A stretch of 64,000 nucleotides of DNA from Massilia sp. H6 (GTDB taxonomy: Bacteria; Pseudomonadota; Gammaproteobacteria; Burkholderiales; Burkholderiaceae_D). The first letter of the stretch is position 1. Each line of letters opens with the position of its first letter. Under the pieces are notes generated by a model. The model worked only from the letters and a program-made list of their open reading frames with translations. It did not search any database and had not been told where the DNA came from. The position numbers and the translations under genes were made by a program. The stretch covers positions 1,798,001-1,862,000 of the forward strand of contig NZ_CP103371.1 in NCBI RefSeq assembly GCF_024802625.1. The letters run 5' to 3'. Positions 17,418 to 26,497 of this stretch are shown piece after piece.

Positions 17418-18938
17418 ATGCAAATGTTTTTGTCCGCAGGATTTATTCTGCTCATTGTGATTTGGGGAATTTTCTCTCCTGCGAGCATGGCGTCGGTCTT
17501 TGACTACCTGCTGGCGACGATTTCGCACAATTTCGGCTGGTTGTACTTGTGGGTCGTTCTCGGACTGGTGATCTGCGCCGGCATACTGGTGTTCAGCCGT
17601 TATGGTGGGCTCAGACTGGGTGGTGAAGACGAGGAGCCAGAATTCAAGCTCGGCAGCTGGTTCGCCATGCTGTTTGCCGCCGGCATGGGCATCGGCCTGG
17701 TGTTCTGGGGCGTGGCCGAGCCGATATCACACTACGGCACGCCGCCACCAGGTATCACGGCCGGCACGCCGGAGGCGGCCAATGCGGCGCTGCGTTATGT
17801 ATTCTTCCACTGGGGCGTGCATCCCTGGGCCGTCTACAGCATCGTGGCCTTGTCGATTGCCTTCTTCCAGTACCGGCGCAATGGCGCGGCCCTGATCAGT
17901 ACCGTGACCGAGGCATCGCCCTGGGCGCCGGTGCGGCGCATGTCCGGTCTGTTCAATGGATTGGCCGTGGTGGCGACCGCCTTCGGGGTGGCTGCTTCGC
18001 TCGGCATGGGGGCACTGCAAATCAACAACGGGCTGGGCGCCGTGTTCGGTGCCGAGGTGGGCGTGCCCTGGCAGGTCGGGATTATTGTCGTTACTGCCGC
18101 CGTCTTCATGATCTCGGCCGTGACCGGTGTTACCCGCGGCATTCGCTACTTATCCAACTTCAACATGGTGCTGGCTTGCATGCTTGCACTGGCAGTATTC
18201 ATCCTGGGACCGACGGTAGCGATTATCGATACGCTGTCGAACACGCTGGGTAGCTACCTGAGCGACATCGTTCGCATGAGCTTGCGCGCCACGCCGTTCC
18301 GCGATAGTTCGTGGGTTGGCAACTGGACGGTCTTCTACTGGGCCTGGTGGATTTCCTGGTCGCCGTTCGTCGGTTTGTTCATCGCCCGCGTCTCGCGCGG
18401 ACGCACGATCAGGGAGTTCATCCTCGGCACCGTACTGGCGCCATCGCTCGCGGCATTTATCTGGTTCTCGATCTTTGGCGGCACTGCGCTCTACATGGAA
18501 ATCTGGCAGCAAGTGCCGATTGCGGCAGCAGTAAAAGCCGATGTGGCCACTGCCTTGTTCTCGATGTTCAGCGTCATGCCTTATGGCACGATCATGTCCA
18601 TCGTCGCCACCGTGCTGGTGCTGGTCTTCTTTATCACCTCGGGCGATTCCGCGGTGCTGGTGCTGAGCATGATGAGCACGAAAGGCGATCCTAACCCGCC
18701 CAACAAGATCAAGCTGATCTGGGGAGCCTTGATTGCCGGCATTGCCATCAGTCTGCTCATCGCAGGCGGACTCAAGGCGGTTCAGACGGCGACGATTGTG
18801 TTTGCCCTGCCATTCGCCCTGGTGATCGTCTTGATGGTCGTCTCGCTGTGGCGCGGCTTGCGCGAGGACTGGGCCGTTGAAGTGCGCCGCGAGCGCGAAC
18901 TGCGCCGGCGCATGCGAGAAATTGTCGGGGAAAAGTAA
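17418..18938 (+). CDS. BCCT-family betaine/choline/carnitine transporter
   Basis: 506 residues with 12 membrane helices. Diagnostic segments are the glycine stretch GMGIGLVFWGVAEP in TM3 and the aromatic box WTVFYWAWWISWSPF in TM8, which binds the trimethylammonium group in BetP-like carriers. The N- and C-terminal tails are short, so strong osmosensing like that of BetP is not expected. The start at 17418 follows AAAGAGA; an in-frame start 51 bases upstream adds a non-membrane leader and is less likely. The substrate (glycine betaine, choline or carnitine) cannot be fixed from sequence. Confidence 0.92.
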   Translation: MQMFLSAGFILLIVIWGIFSPASMASVFDYLLATISHNFGWLYLWVVLGLVICAGILVFSRYGGLRLGGEDEEPEFKLGSWFAMLFAAGMGIGLVFWGVAEPISHYGTPPPGITAGTPEAANAALRYVFFHWGVHPWAVYSIVALSIAFFQYRRNGAALISTVTEASPWAPVRRMSGLFNGLAVVATAFGVAASLGMGALQINNGLGAVFGAEVGVPWQVGIIVVTAAVFMISAVTGVTRGIRYLSNFNMVLACMLALAVFILGPTVAIIDTLSNTLGSYLSDIVRMSLRATPFRDSSWVGNWTVFYWAWWISWSPFVGLFIARVSRGRTIREFILGTVLAPSLAAFIWFSIFGGTALYMEIWQQVPIAAAVKADVATALFSMFSVMPYGTIMSIVATVLVLVFFITSGDSAVLVLSMMSTKGDPNPPNKIKLIWGALIAGIAISLLIAGGLKAVQTATIVFALPFALVIVLMVVSLWRGLREDWAVEVRRERELRRRMREIVGEK

Positions 18939-18942
18939 GATG

Positions 18943-19000
18943 ACCGGCCGGTAGTAGTGGCCGGTAGCTTGAAGGCGAGGCCTGATTCAGATGTCAGGCC
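18943..19000. terminator. Two hairpins between convergent genes
   Basis: ACCGGCC/GGCCGGT (18943-18965) and GGCCTGA/TCAGGCC (18979-19000) lie between the ends of the BCCT and peroxiredoxin-like genes. Neither has a clear T run; together they may serve as a two-way stop. Confidence 0.35.
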
Positions 19001-19021
19001 CCGCCGGTAGTGCGCAAGAGA

Positions 19022-19540
19022 TCAGGCAGTGCCGCGAATGGGATACGATTTTCCGATAATAAACTGCAAGCCCTTGAGCAGCGACTCGAGATCTGGCCGG
19101 GCGAAGGGTGCGTTCGACACGTCGATGATCTGGGCTTCATTCTGCGGATTGATCACAAATAGCGCCGGTTCCGAAAACTGGCGATCGGTTTCTTCGGGCG
19201 AGCGTGGATCGGAGACATACAAGCCGAGTTCACGCATTTGCGGGATCGACAGGCCATAGCCGATTGGAAAGGTCCAGCCGCATTCTGCCGCCTGCTTCTC
19301 GGCTTTTTCCTGCGTATCGGCCGATACCGCGAAGACCGCCACGCCGGTATCCTTGAACTGGCCCTGCAGCTTTTCGAGCTGATCGAGATAACTCTTGCAG
19401 ATTGGGCAGTGCTGGCCACGGTAGATGATCAGGGCGCGCCACCCCGACTGGCTCATCGGATCGACCTTGCCGCCACCAACGGCGTCCCATTGCATTTCTG
19501 GAAAAACTGCACCTGCACGCATTTTGGTATTACTCATCAT
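19022..19540 (-). CDS. AhpC/TSA-family peroxiredoxin-like protein
   Basis: 172 residues with a thioredoxin fold. The active-site stretch is YRGQHCPICKSYL (C45, C48), where a CxxC pair replaces the single peroxidatic Cys of classical peroxiredoxins, followed by the VFAVSADTQEKA segment usual in AhpC/TSA proteins. There is no signal peptide, so it should be cytoplasmic. It may reduce peroxides or act as a thiol-disulfide oxidoreductase. The first ATG (19540) follows AAAGG; the next Met is one codon later. It is a single gene convergent with the BCCT transporter. Confidence 0.82.
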   Translation of the reverse strand: MMSNTKMRAGAVFPEMQWDAVGGGKVDPMSQSGWRALIIYRGQHCPICKSYLDQLEKLQGQFKDTGVAVFAVSADTQEKAEKQAAECGWTFPIGYGLSIPQMRELGLYVSDPRSPEETDRQFSEPALFVINPQNEAQIIDVSNAPFARPDLESLLKGLQFIIGKSYPIRGTA

Positions 19541-19698
19541 TTTTACCTTTCAAATATCCGGAGCCGCGAATGTGCGTGACCGAGTAGGGATACCAGTTTC
19601 ATGACAAAAGCCGCCATGGTCGGTGCGTATGCGAACGGATGCATATGATTGGCAAGTCGCTGCGAAACCACACATTCGCTTAATAAACTTCGCTGGCA

Positions 19699-19727
19699 TT
19701 GACGTAACAGACACAACTCCCTAAGCT
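19699..19727 (+). promoter_or_regulatory. Possible sigma70 promoter of the TonB receptor gene
   Basis: TTGACG (19699-19704) and TAAGCT (19722-19727) are 17 bases apart and 34 bases before the start codon. The -35 is good and the -10 weak. Confidence 0.35.
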
Positions 19728-19760
19728 AATGTTGCCTTGCGTCAATTACTCGAGATTTAT

Positions 19761-21773
19761 ATGAAGTTTTATGGTGGTTTCTCTTCTTATCGTATGCTCG
19801 TGGCTTGCCTTGCCGGCATTGGCTTGCACGCTGCAGCGCGCGCAAACGAACCGCAAGACCTCACGGAAATTCCATTCGAGCAATTACTTAATCTGGAGGT
19901 CGTGACCGCATCGAGGATTCCGCAAAAATTAAGCGAAGCGCCAACCTCGGTCACCGTGATCACGGCGGAAGACATCAGGCATTTCGGTCACCGAACGCTG
20001 GCAGAAATCATGGAAAGCGTTCGCGGTATCTATGTCAGCTATGACCGTAACTATCACTATGTCGGTACCCGCGGGGTGGGGCGTCCCGGCGACTTCAATA
20101 CCCGGTTGCTGGTCCTGATCGATGGCCAGCGGCTCAATGATGTGGTGTTTGACCAGGGCGCCGTCGGCACCGAGTTTCCGCTCGACGTCGACTCGATCGA
20201 ACGGGTCGAATTTGTGGCCGGCCCCGGCTCGGCGCTGTACGGCAGTAGCGCCTTTTTCGGCGTGATCAACGTCATCACCAAAGGCATCGCCAGTTCCGGC
20301 ACGGCCGTGAGTGCCGGTAGATCGAGTGCGGGGGGCAAGCAGGCGAGGGTGCATACAACCTGGCGTAGCGGCGACCTTGGCCTATTGCTGGCCGCCTCGC
20401 AATACAGCGCGGCGGGCAAGGACTTGTACTTCCCGGAATTCGATAGCCCGTCGAGCCATCATGGAATCGCGCAAGGCCTGGACGACCTGCGCTACCGGCG
20501 CCTGTTCACCAAACTCACTTTGCGTGGCCTGGCGGCGCAGGCCTGGTATTCGCGCCGCCTCAAAGGCACGCCTACCGCGTCGTATGGACAGGTATTTAAC
20601 GACCCACGCAGCCGTATCGAGGACGCGTACATGGGGGCCAGGCTGTCGTACCAGGCCAAGCTGTCCGAGACGCTCGAGTTCTCTGGAAGCATAGGCGTGT
20701 CGCGTTACGATTACCTGGGCAGATATGTCTACGATCAGGGTGCGACGCTCAATATCGATAAAGGCGACAGCCAGACCACTAGCGCAGAACTACGCCTTCT
20801 GAGTACCGGCCTGCGCGGTCATAAACTGATCGCCGGAGCCGAATACTTGTGGGATAGCCGGCGGGCACTCAACAATTACGATGCCGGTTCCGACACTGCC
20901 CATCTGCGTGTCGACCGACCCAAGCATCGCGCTGGGGTGTACGTGCAAGACGAGATGCGGCTGGGCGAGCATGTCGTGCTCAACACCGGCCTGCGCCTTG
21001 ACCACGACGCCGAAACTGGCAACATCGCCAGTCCACGCGCAGCATTGCTCTACAAAATGACTCCGGAACTCACCCTCAAGGGGGGGTATGGGGAGGCGTA
21101 CCGTTCTCCCAATGCGTACGAGCGGTATTACGCTACTGGCTTCAATTACAAGCTCAACCCAGGATTGCGACCGGAACGAAACCGCACCTACGAGCTCATT
21201 GCCGAGTATTTTCCCATCGACCGGTTCCGTGCCAGCGCATCCGTCTACCAATATCGTTTCCGCGACTTGATTGCACTGACCACCGATCCGGACGATCTGT
21301 TGCTTTACTATTCGAATGTCGAAGCCGCACGCACCCGCGGTGCCGAGCTCGAGGCGGAGTGGCGCTACGACCATGGAGCGATGCTCAAGGCCAGCGCCAG
21401 CTTCCAGTCTGCACGCGATGGGCAGACGCGCGAGTGGCTCAGCAATTCGCCGCGGCGCATGCTGAAACTGCATTATTCTGCTCCGCTGGCCGGAGACCGC
21501 TTGCGCGGCGCATTCGAGTACCAGCTCACCAGTGATCGGCGCACCACACTTGATGAAGAGATTGGCGGTTTTGGTCTACTCAATGCGACGCTGCTCGGCG
21601 CACTGCCCGGCAATCGCCTGGAATTGTCGCTCGGTATCCGCAACCTGCTCGACAAGCGTTACGCCCATGTCGCCAGTGAAGAGCATTACGATGCCAGTAG
21701 CCCGGCGCGCCGCCTGCGAGCAATCGGGCAGGATGGTCGTAGCCTGCGCATGACGGTCACCGCCAGGTTCTGA
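19761..21773 (+). CDS. TonB-dependent outer membrane receptor
   Basis: 670 residues. A signal peptide (to about residue 28) is followed by a plug domain: SVTVITAEDIRHFG, LLVLIDGQRLND and ERVEFVAGPGSALYGSSAF are its landmarks. The 22-strand barrel runs to a terminal aromatic (TVTARF). The ATG at 19761 is used; an upstream TTG would add eight residues before the signal peptide. The ligand is unknown. The next two genes encode a YfiR-like periplasmic protein and a CHASE8-GGDEF-EAL enzyme, 2 and 10 bp apart, so the receptor probably acts in one transcript with a cyclic-di-GMP signalling module. Confidence 0.9.
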   Translation: MKFYGGFSSYRMLVACLAGIGLHAAARANEPQDLTEIPFEQLLNLEVVTASRIPQKLSEAPTSVTVITAEDIRHFGHRTLAEIMESVRGIYVSYDRNYHYVGTRGVGRPGDFNTRLLVLIDGQRLNDVVFDQGAVGTEFPLDVDSIERVEFVAGPGSALYGSSAFFGVINVITKGIASSGTAVSAGRSSAGGKQARVHTTWRSGDLGLLLAASQYSAAGKDLYFPEFDSPSSHHGIAQGLDDLRYRRLFTKLTLRGLAAQAWYSRRLKGTPTASYGQVFNDPRSRIEDAYMGARLSYQAKLSETLEFSGSIGVSRYDYLGRYVYDQGATLNIDKGDSQTTSAELRLLSTGLRGHKLIAGAEYLWDSRRALNNYDAGSDTAHLRVDRPKHRAGVYVQDEMRLGEHVVLNTGLRLDHDAETGNIASPRAALLYKMTPELTLKGGYGEAYRSPNAYERYYATGFNYKLNPGLRPERNRTYELIAEYFPIDRFRASASVYQYRFRDLIALTTDPDDLLLYYSNVEAARTRGAELEAEWRYDHGAMLKASASFQSARDGQTREWLSNSPRRMLKLHYSAPLAGDRLRGAFEYQLTSDRRTTLDEEIGGFGLLNATLLGALPGNRLELSLGIRNLLDKRYAHVASEEHYDASSPARRLRAIGQDGRSLRMTVTARF

Positions 21774-21775
21774 CC

Positions 21776-22309
21776 GTGTCTTGCTCTCGTTCGAAGTTCA
21801 AATGGATAAACCTGCTCGTTCTGAGCATGGCGGTGTTCATGGCCAGGCCGGCACAAGCACAGACAGTGTCGGAGTATGCAGCCAAGGCAGCCTTCATTTA
21901 CAACGTGACCCGGTTCAGCAGCCTGACGCATGTGCATCCCGTCCTGCGGCTGTGCGTGTTCGGACGCGATCCGTTTGACGGCGCGCTGGACAGCCTCGAA
22001 GGCAGGAGCGTGGGGCAGTCGAAGTTGACGATCGCCTATCCACGTAGCGCCAAGCAAGCGCTCGAGCGCTGCCAGATCCTGTTCATCAGCGCGTCCGAAG
22101 AAGCCAGCATCGGCGAGCTGACCGAAGCCGCGGGCGCGGCCGCGCTGCTGACGATTTCCGACATCAAGGGCGCGGCGCGGCGCGGGGTGATGCTGGAACT
22201 GGCGTTGGAAAACAAACGCATTGCCTTCGAGTGCAATTGCAAGGCCATGCGCGCAGCCGGCATCGCCTTGAATGCAAGTGTCCTGCGGCTGGCGCGGGCC
22301 GTCTACTGA
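21776..22309 (+). CDS. YfiR-family (DUF4154) periplasmic protein
   Basis: 177 residues from a GTG start two bases after the receptor stop. The N-terminus is a signal peptide (ending ARPAQAQ). The mature protein has the DUF4154/YfiR pattern: YAAKAAFIYNVTRF, LRLCVFGRDPF, CQILFIS, LLTISD and the final segment with LNASVLRLARAV. In Pseudomonas, YfiR binds and represses the diguanylate cyclase YfiN from the periplasm; the cyclase gene here follows directly, which makes the same role likely. Cysteines (C59 region, C79, and C76-type positions of the family) may give redox control, but only the pattern is visible. Confidence 0.85.
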   Translation: MSCSRSKFKWINLLVLSMAVFMARPAQAQTVSEYAAKAAFIYNVTRFSSLTHVHPVLRLCVFGRDPFDGALDSLEGRSVGQSKLTIAYPRSAKQALERCQILFISASEEASIGELTEAAGAAALLTISDIKGAARRGVMLELALENKRIAFECNCKAMRAAGIALNASVLRLARAVY

Positions 22310-22319
22310 GCACAGCATA

Positions 22320-24407
22320 ATGATCAACCGCATCGTCAGGTGGGCCGACCGGCAGACCCTCAGTACCCGGCTCAAATGGGTGAGCCTGGCGACAATTGCC
22401 AGTGTGACGCTTGCATACACGCTGCTGCTGATCGCGATCCAGGTGGGGTTTCTTACATCGTCGCTGTTGGCACAAAGCCAGGCGCAGGCAAGCGTGGTCA
22501 GCGAAAACCTGGCGGCGGCGCTGGTATTCGAAGACCACGACGGCGCCGCGGCGATCTTGACAGCCCTGCGTGTCGTCCCGGAAGTGGAATCGGCAACCGC
22601 CTACGATATGAAGCAGGCTGCGTTCGCCCATTTTGCGCGCACTCCCGGTGCGCCCGAAGCGTTCCTTGCCACGCCGGAGCGCCCCGACTACCTGCTCGAC
22701 TGGCAGGCCATCCGGGTGTTCCAGCCGGTTTGGGTCGAGCAGCAACGGGTCGGCACCGTTGTCTTGCGCAGTTCGCTGGCGAGCGTGTATGCCAAGCTCG
22801 GGTTGAATCTGGCATTGACGGTTCCCTTGATGCTGCTGGCCATGGCCGCGGCCTGGGCGATACTGTCGCGGCTCCAGATCTTCGTGACCGCGCCGATCAA
22901 TGCCCTGTCAAAAGTAAGCCAGGAAATATCCCTGCGCGGAGATTATTCCTTGCGCACGCGCGTGAGTCCGTCACCGGATATCGGCGCCCTGGCTACAGCC
23001 TTTAATGGCATGCTCGACCGGATCGAGCAGCGTGAGCGCGACCTGGAAGCTGAAATTGGCGAGCGCAAGCGTATTGAAGCCAGGCTCGACCGACTGGCGC
23101 ATTTCGATCCAGTTACCAAATTGCACAACCGTCACTTTTTCAACGAACGGCTCCAGACGGCAATTTCGACAGCCCAGCAGACACGCCACTCGGCGGTGCT
23201 GATGTTTGTCGATCTGGACAATTTCAAGGCGGTCAATGACACGCTTGGCCACGACATCGGAGACGAGTTGTTGTGCCTGGTTGCACGCCGACTCGCGATC
23301 GAGCTGCGTTCGGACGACGTCATCTCGCGCATCGGCGGCGACGAGTTTGCGATTCTGCTGGAGAACGCGAGCGATCCTGAAGTCGGGCCCAGGATCGCGA
23401 AAAAATGCCTGGCTGCCCTTGGCGAGCCCATCAGTATCAATGGCAACGAGATCCACATCGGCGCCAGCATCGGCATGAGCATGTTTCCCGACCACGGGAC
23501 CGACATCCATGCGCTGCTCAAGTACGCAGACATGGCCATGTACCAGGCTAAAACGAGCGGCAAGAATGCTTATCGTATTTTCACGCCCAGCATGCAAGAC
23601 GAAGCGAAAAAGCGCTTTACGATCGATAACAACCTGCGCCGCGCGCTCGAGCGCGATGAATTCCTGCTGCTTTACCAGCCGCAGATCGACCCCTGCAGTG
23701 GCGAGATCGTCAGCGTGGAAGCGCTGATCCGCTGGCACCATCCTGAAGCAGGCATGATCAATCCGCTCGATTTCATTCCCATTGCCGAAGAGACCGGCAT
23801 TATCGTGCCGATCGGTGAATGGGTGCTGCGCCAGGCATGCCATGACCTGAAATGCTGGCAAGCTCAAGGCTATGAGCTGGGAATCGCCGTTAACCTGTCC
23901 GGCCGCCAGCTTCGTGACGAAAGCTTCGTCGGCTCGGTCCTGGCAGTGTTGCAGGAAACCGGGATCGGTCCGCAATCGGTCGAGCTCGAGCTGACTGAAA
24001 GCATGCTGATGGATGCCGCTCCGGTCATCATGGAGCGGCTTCATGCGCTCAGAGCGCAAGGTATCGCGCTGGCGATCGACGACTTCGGCACCGGTTACTC
24101 GTCGATGAGTTACCTGAAGAACTTGCCGGTCGGGACACTGAAAATTGACCGCAGCTTTGTCAGCGGCCTGCCCGACCACGCCGAAGATGCAGCAATCGTG
24201 CGTGCGATCATCGCCCTGGCTGGAAGTTTGCAGATGGAGGTGGTTGCTGAAGGGATCGAGACCTTAGAGCAGGGGCAATTCCTTCAAACACTTGGCTGTA
24301 AAAAATTCCAGGGCTATTTCTATGGCAAGCCGCAATCCGCATCGCAGATTGGGCAATTGCTCGCGCAGCGAACCAGACCAAGTTCCGCTGGCCTTGTGCA
24401 AGCCTGA
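22320..24407 (+). CDS. Membrane CHASE8-HAMP-GGDEF-EAL cyclic-di-GMP enzyme
   Basis: 695 residues. TM1 is about residues 20-45. A periplasmic CHASE8-like domain (about 46-160) is followed by TM2 (about 165-185), HAMP (190-245), GGDEF (about 260-425) with RIGGDEF intact, and EAL (about 440-690) with VEALIRWH, LTES, DDFGTGYSS and KIDRSFV motifs. Both catalytic signatures look complete, so synthesis and breakdown are both possible. The CHASE8-HAMP-GGDEF half matches YfiN/TpbB, the partner of YfiR, while the EAL extension is absent in Pseudomonas YfiN. The start is 10 bp after the yfiR-like stop. Confidence 0.9.
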   Translation: MINRIVRWADRQTLSTRLKWVSLATIASVTLAYTLLLIAIQVGFLTSSLLAQSQAQASVVSENLAAALVFEDHDGAAAILTALRVVPEVESATAYDMKQAAFAHFARTPGAPEAFLATPERPDYLLDWQAIRVFQPVWVEQQRVGTVVLRSSLASVYAKLGLNLALTVPLMLLAMAAAWAILSRLQIFVTAPINALSKVSQEISLRGDYSLRTRVSPSPDIGALATAFNGMLDRIEQRERDLEAEIGERKRIEARLDRLAHFDPVTKLHNRHFFNERLQTAISTAQQTRHSAVLMFVDLDNFKAVNDTLGHDIGDELLCLVARRLAIELRSDDVISRIGGDEFAILLENASDPEVGPRIAKKCLAALGEPISINGNEIHIGASIGMSMFPDHGTDIHALLKYADMAMYQAKTSGKNAYRIFTPSMQDEAKKRFTIDNNLRRALERDEFLLLYQPQIDPCSGEIVSVEALIRWHHPEAGMINPLDFIPIAEETGIIVPIGEWVLRQACHDLKCWQAQGYELGIAVNLSGRQLRDESFVGSVLAVLQETGIGPQSVELELTESMLMDAAPVIMERLHALRAQGIALAIDDFGTGYSSMSYLKNLPVGTLKIDRSFVSGLPDHAEDAAIVRAIIALAGSLQMEVVAEGIETLEQGQFLQTLGCKKFQGYFYGKPQSASQIGQLLAQRTRPSSAGLVQA

Positions 24408-24658
24408 GTGCTGGCCTTACATTGACGCCATTCAATAGTGCGTCGACTAAGCCCATGCTTCGTGTACAGTCGATGCGTGAGGACTAGTGTCCTCCCCAGA
24501 CACACGTGCCCCCCGTTTAAATTTTCATGAACACTTTGTCGTCGCGGCAGTGTTTTCTTTAGCCGATATGCAATCTCTCACTGGGGTTGAACGATGATGT
24601 ACAAAGAATTTCGCCATTTACCTATACCGCACAGCATGGCCAAAGCTGCTGTTTCGCC

Positions 24659-25402
24659 GTGACGATCGAATTACTCGTTGCTTCGGCCAAAAGCTTCTTA
24701 TTCGTGCTGGCGGCAATGCTGCCGATCTTGAATCCGGCCGCTACCGCACCAATTTTCCTGAGCCTGACCGATGGCGCATCGCCTGCTACCCGCATGTTGC
24801 TGGCGCGCCGTATCGCGCGCAATATGTTTTGGCTCATGGCCGGTTCCATGTTGGTTGGCTCGTATGTCCTGGATTTCTTCGGCATCTCGCTGCCGATTGT
24901 CCGGGTAGGGGGCGGCCTGCTGCTGGCTTCGGTCGCATGGCGCCTGCTGGGCGCAACGCCTACCACCCCTGACAGCCGGGCCGCGCTGGCCGAAACGTTC
25001 ACGCCAGATCATGCGCACCGCCAGGCGTTCTATCCGCTAACCTTTCCGATCAGCTGTGGGCCGGCTTCCATTTCAGTAGCCATCACGGTTGGCGTGGCCC
25101 TGCACGATGTCGAGCTCGTTATATCGCTGGCACGCATGGGCGGGGCTTTAGTGGCGCTGGCAATCATCGGCATTCTTTTATATCTCGCCTTTCGCTATGG
25201 CGAACACTTCCTGCGGCTGATCGGTGAAGCCGGCACTGCCGTGTTTCTACGGCTGACTGCGTTCATTCTGCTCTGTCTGGGCGTGCAGATTGTCTGGGAA
25301 GGCATGCGCGAGCTACTGCTCGAAGTGACTTCTTTTTCTATGCACCCTGCGGTCATCCAGGCGCGCGTTCAATTTTCTAACAGGGAGATTTTCTTTGAAT
25401 AA
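24659..25402 (+). CDS. MarC-family integral membrane protein
   Basis: 247 residues from GTG 24659, with six membrane helices. The opening (VTIELLVASAKSFLFVLAAMLPILNP) and APIFLSLTDG are diagnostic for MarC/YchE, and YPLTFPISCGPASISV lies in the second repeat. An in-frame TTG at 24587 would add 24 polar residues not usual in the family; no clear ribosome site marks either start, so the N-terminus is uncertain. The function of MarC proteins is unknown despite the multiple-antibiotic-resistance name. The gene end overlaps the porin start by 8 bp. Confidence 0.82.
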   Translation: MTIELLVASAKSFLFVLAAMLPILNPAATAPIFLSLTDGASPATRMLLARRIARNMFWLMAGSMLVGSYVLDFFGISLPIVRVGGGLLLASVAWRLLGATPTTPDSRAALAETFTPDHAHRQAFYPLTFPISCGPASISVAITVGVALHDVELVISLARMGGALVALAIIGILLYLAFRYGEHFLRLIGEAGTAVFLRLTAFILLCLGVQIVWEGMRELLLEVTSFSMHPAVIQARVQFSNREIFFE

Positions 25403-26453
25403 CTTAACCGCCGCCACATCATTACGCTGTGCGCTTGCCGCAGCGGGCAGCCTGGTCAGCATGAGCGTTGCTGCACAAACCACGCCAACCGTCGATTTCT
25501 ACGGCTCGCTACGCACGCAGATCGAGGCAGTCAGCCCCGATAACCAGGACCGGCTCGACTCGTACACGTCGGTACGCGACGCCTACTCGCGGCTGGGCGT
25601 GAAGATCGATTATCCGCTCAGCGCCGGACTCGCCCTGACTGGGCATCTGGAAATTCCGGTCGATTCGGCAAACTTGCGCTTGCGTGATTCCTACGACCAG
25701 GGAGATAGTGCGCGTCCCCACGGCCAGCGCGTCCGAATTGGTACGGTTGGCCTTCGTGGCAGTGCAGGATCGCTAGCTTATGGTCAGCAATGGATGCCTT
25801 ATTACAATGCGATTGCGGCACCGGTGGATATGTTCAGCAGCTATTACAGCGGCTTTGCCACCTATACCGTGTTTCGGGTAGACCAGGCCATCGCGTACTC
25901 GACTCCGGAAATCGGGGGGCTGACACTGACGGCGGGTTATGCACCGAGCAGTGGCAACAAACGTTCTACCTCACGCATTGATGCATCGCGTAAACAGCTT
26001 GCTGCTGTCTATGCGTTTGGTGATACCCGCCTGGCAGCAAGCGTCGATGATCGCGGCAATGCGGGCTACGGCCGCAACCGGTTGTTTGGGCTATCGGCCA
26101 GTCACCAGATTGGCCCGGTTTATCTGGCGGCTAAATACGAGACATTTGACACAGGAAACCTCCGGCCGGGCGGCTTTTCGAGCGATGGCAACCAGGCTGT
26201 CAATCTGTTCGGCAGTTATACTGCCGGCGCCAATACGTTCAAGCTGATGCTCGCACGCGTCGAAAATTATGGCGACAATATTGTCCACCTTGGTATTGAC
26301 CATCGCTTCACGGATAAATTCAAGTTGTTCGCGGAATACTATCGTGAAGGCGAAACGGCGGCCCTCACGCCGCGCCGGGGCGGCTTGAACGATTTCGATG
26401 CGAGTATCAGTGGCGGTCATGCAGTCGCTGTCGGCATTCGCCTCGATTTCTAA
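25395..26453 (+). CDS. General bacterial (Gram-negative) porin
   Basis: 352 residues. A TTG start with an AGGGAG ribosome site is used. The signal peptide ends near SVAAQ, followed by VDFYGSLRTQIEAV, the first beta strand of neisserial/burkholderial-type porins. The body has amphipathic strands, an L3-like segment (YSGFATYTVFRVDQAIAYSTP) and the terminal GIRLDF with C-terminal Phe needed for barrel insertion. It is likely a trimeric 16-stranded diffusion pore. It is translationally overlapped with marC, an unusual pairing. Confidence 0.87.
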   Translation: MNNLTAATSLRCALAAAGSLVSMSVAAQTTPTVDFYGSLRTQIEAVSPDNQDRLDSYTSVRDAYSRLGVKIDYPLSAGLALTGHLEIPVDSANLRLRDSYDQGDSARPHGQRVRIGTVGLRGSAGSLAYGQQWMPYYNAIAAPVDMFSSYYSGFATYTVFRVDQAIAYSTPEIGGLTLTAGYAPSSGNKRSTSRIDASRKQLAAVYAFGDTRLAASVDDRGNAGYGRNRLFGLSASHQIGPVYLAAKYETFDTGNLRPGGFSSDGNQAVNLFGSYTAGANTFKLMLARVENYGDNIVHLGIDHRFTDKFKLFAEYYREGETAALTPRRGGLNDFDASISGGHAVAVGIRLDF

Positions 26454-26465
26454 ACGTTCGATCAG

Positions 26466-26489
26466 ATGCCTCGCCATGTCGCGAGGCAT
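26466..26489. terminator. Hairpin between convergent porin and diguanylate cyclase genes
   Basis: ATGCCTCGC and GCGAGGCAT form a perfect 9-bp stem with a 6-base loop, placed 12 bp after the porin stop and before the end of the opposite gene. There is no T run on either strand. Confidence 0.4.
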
Positions 26490-26497
26490 GCATGCCA

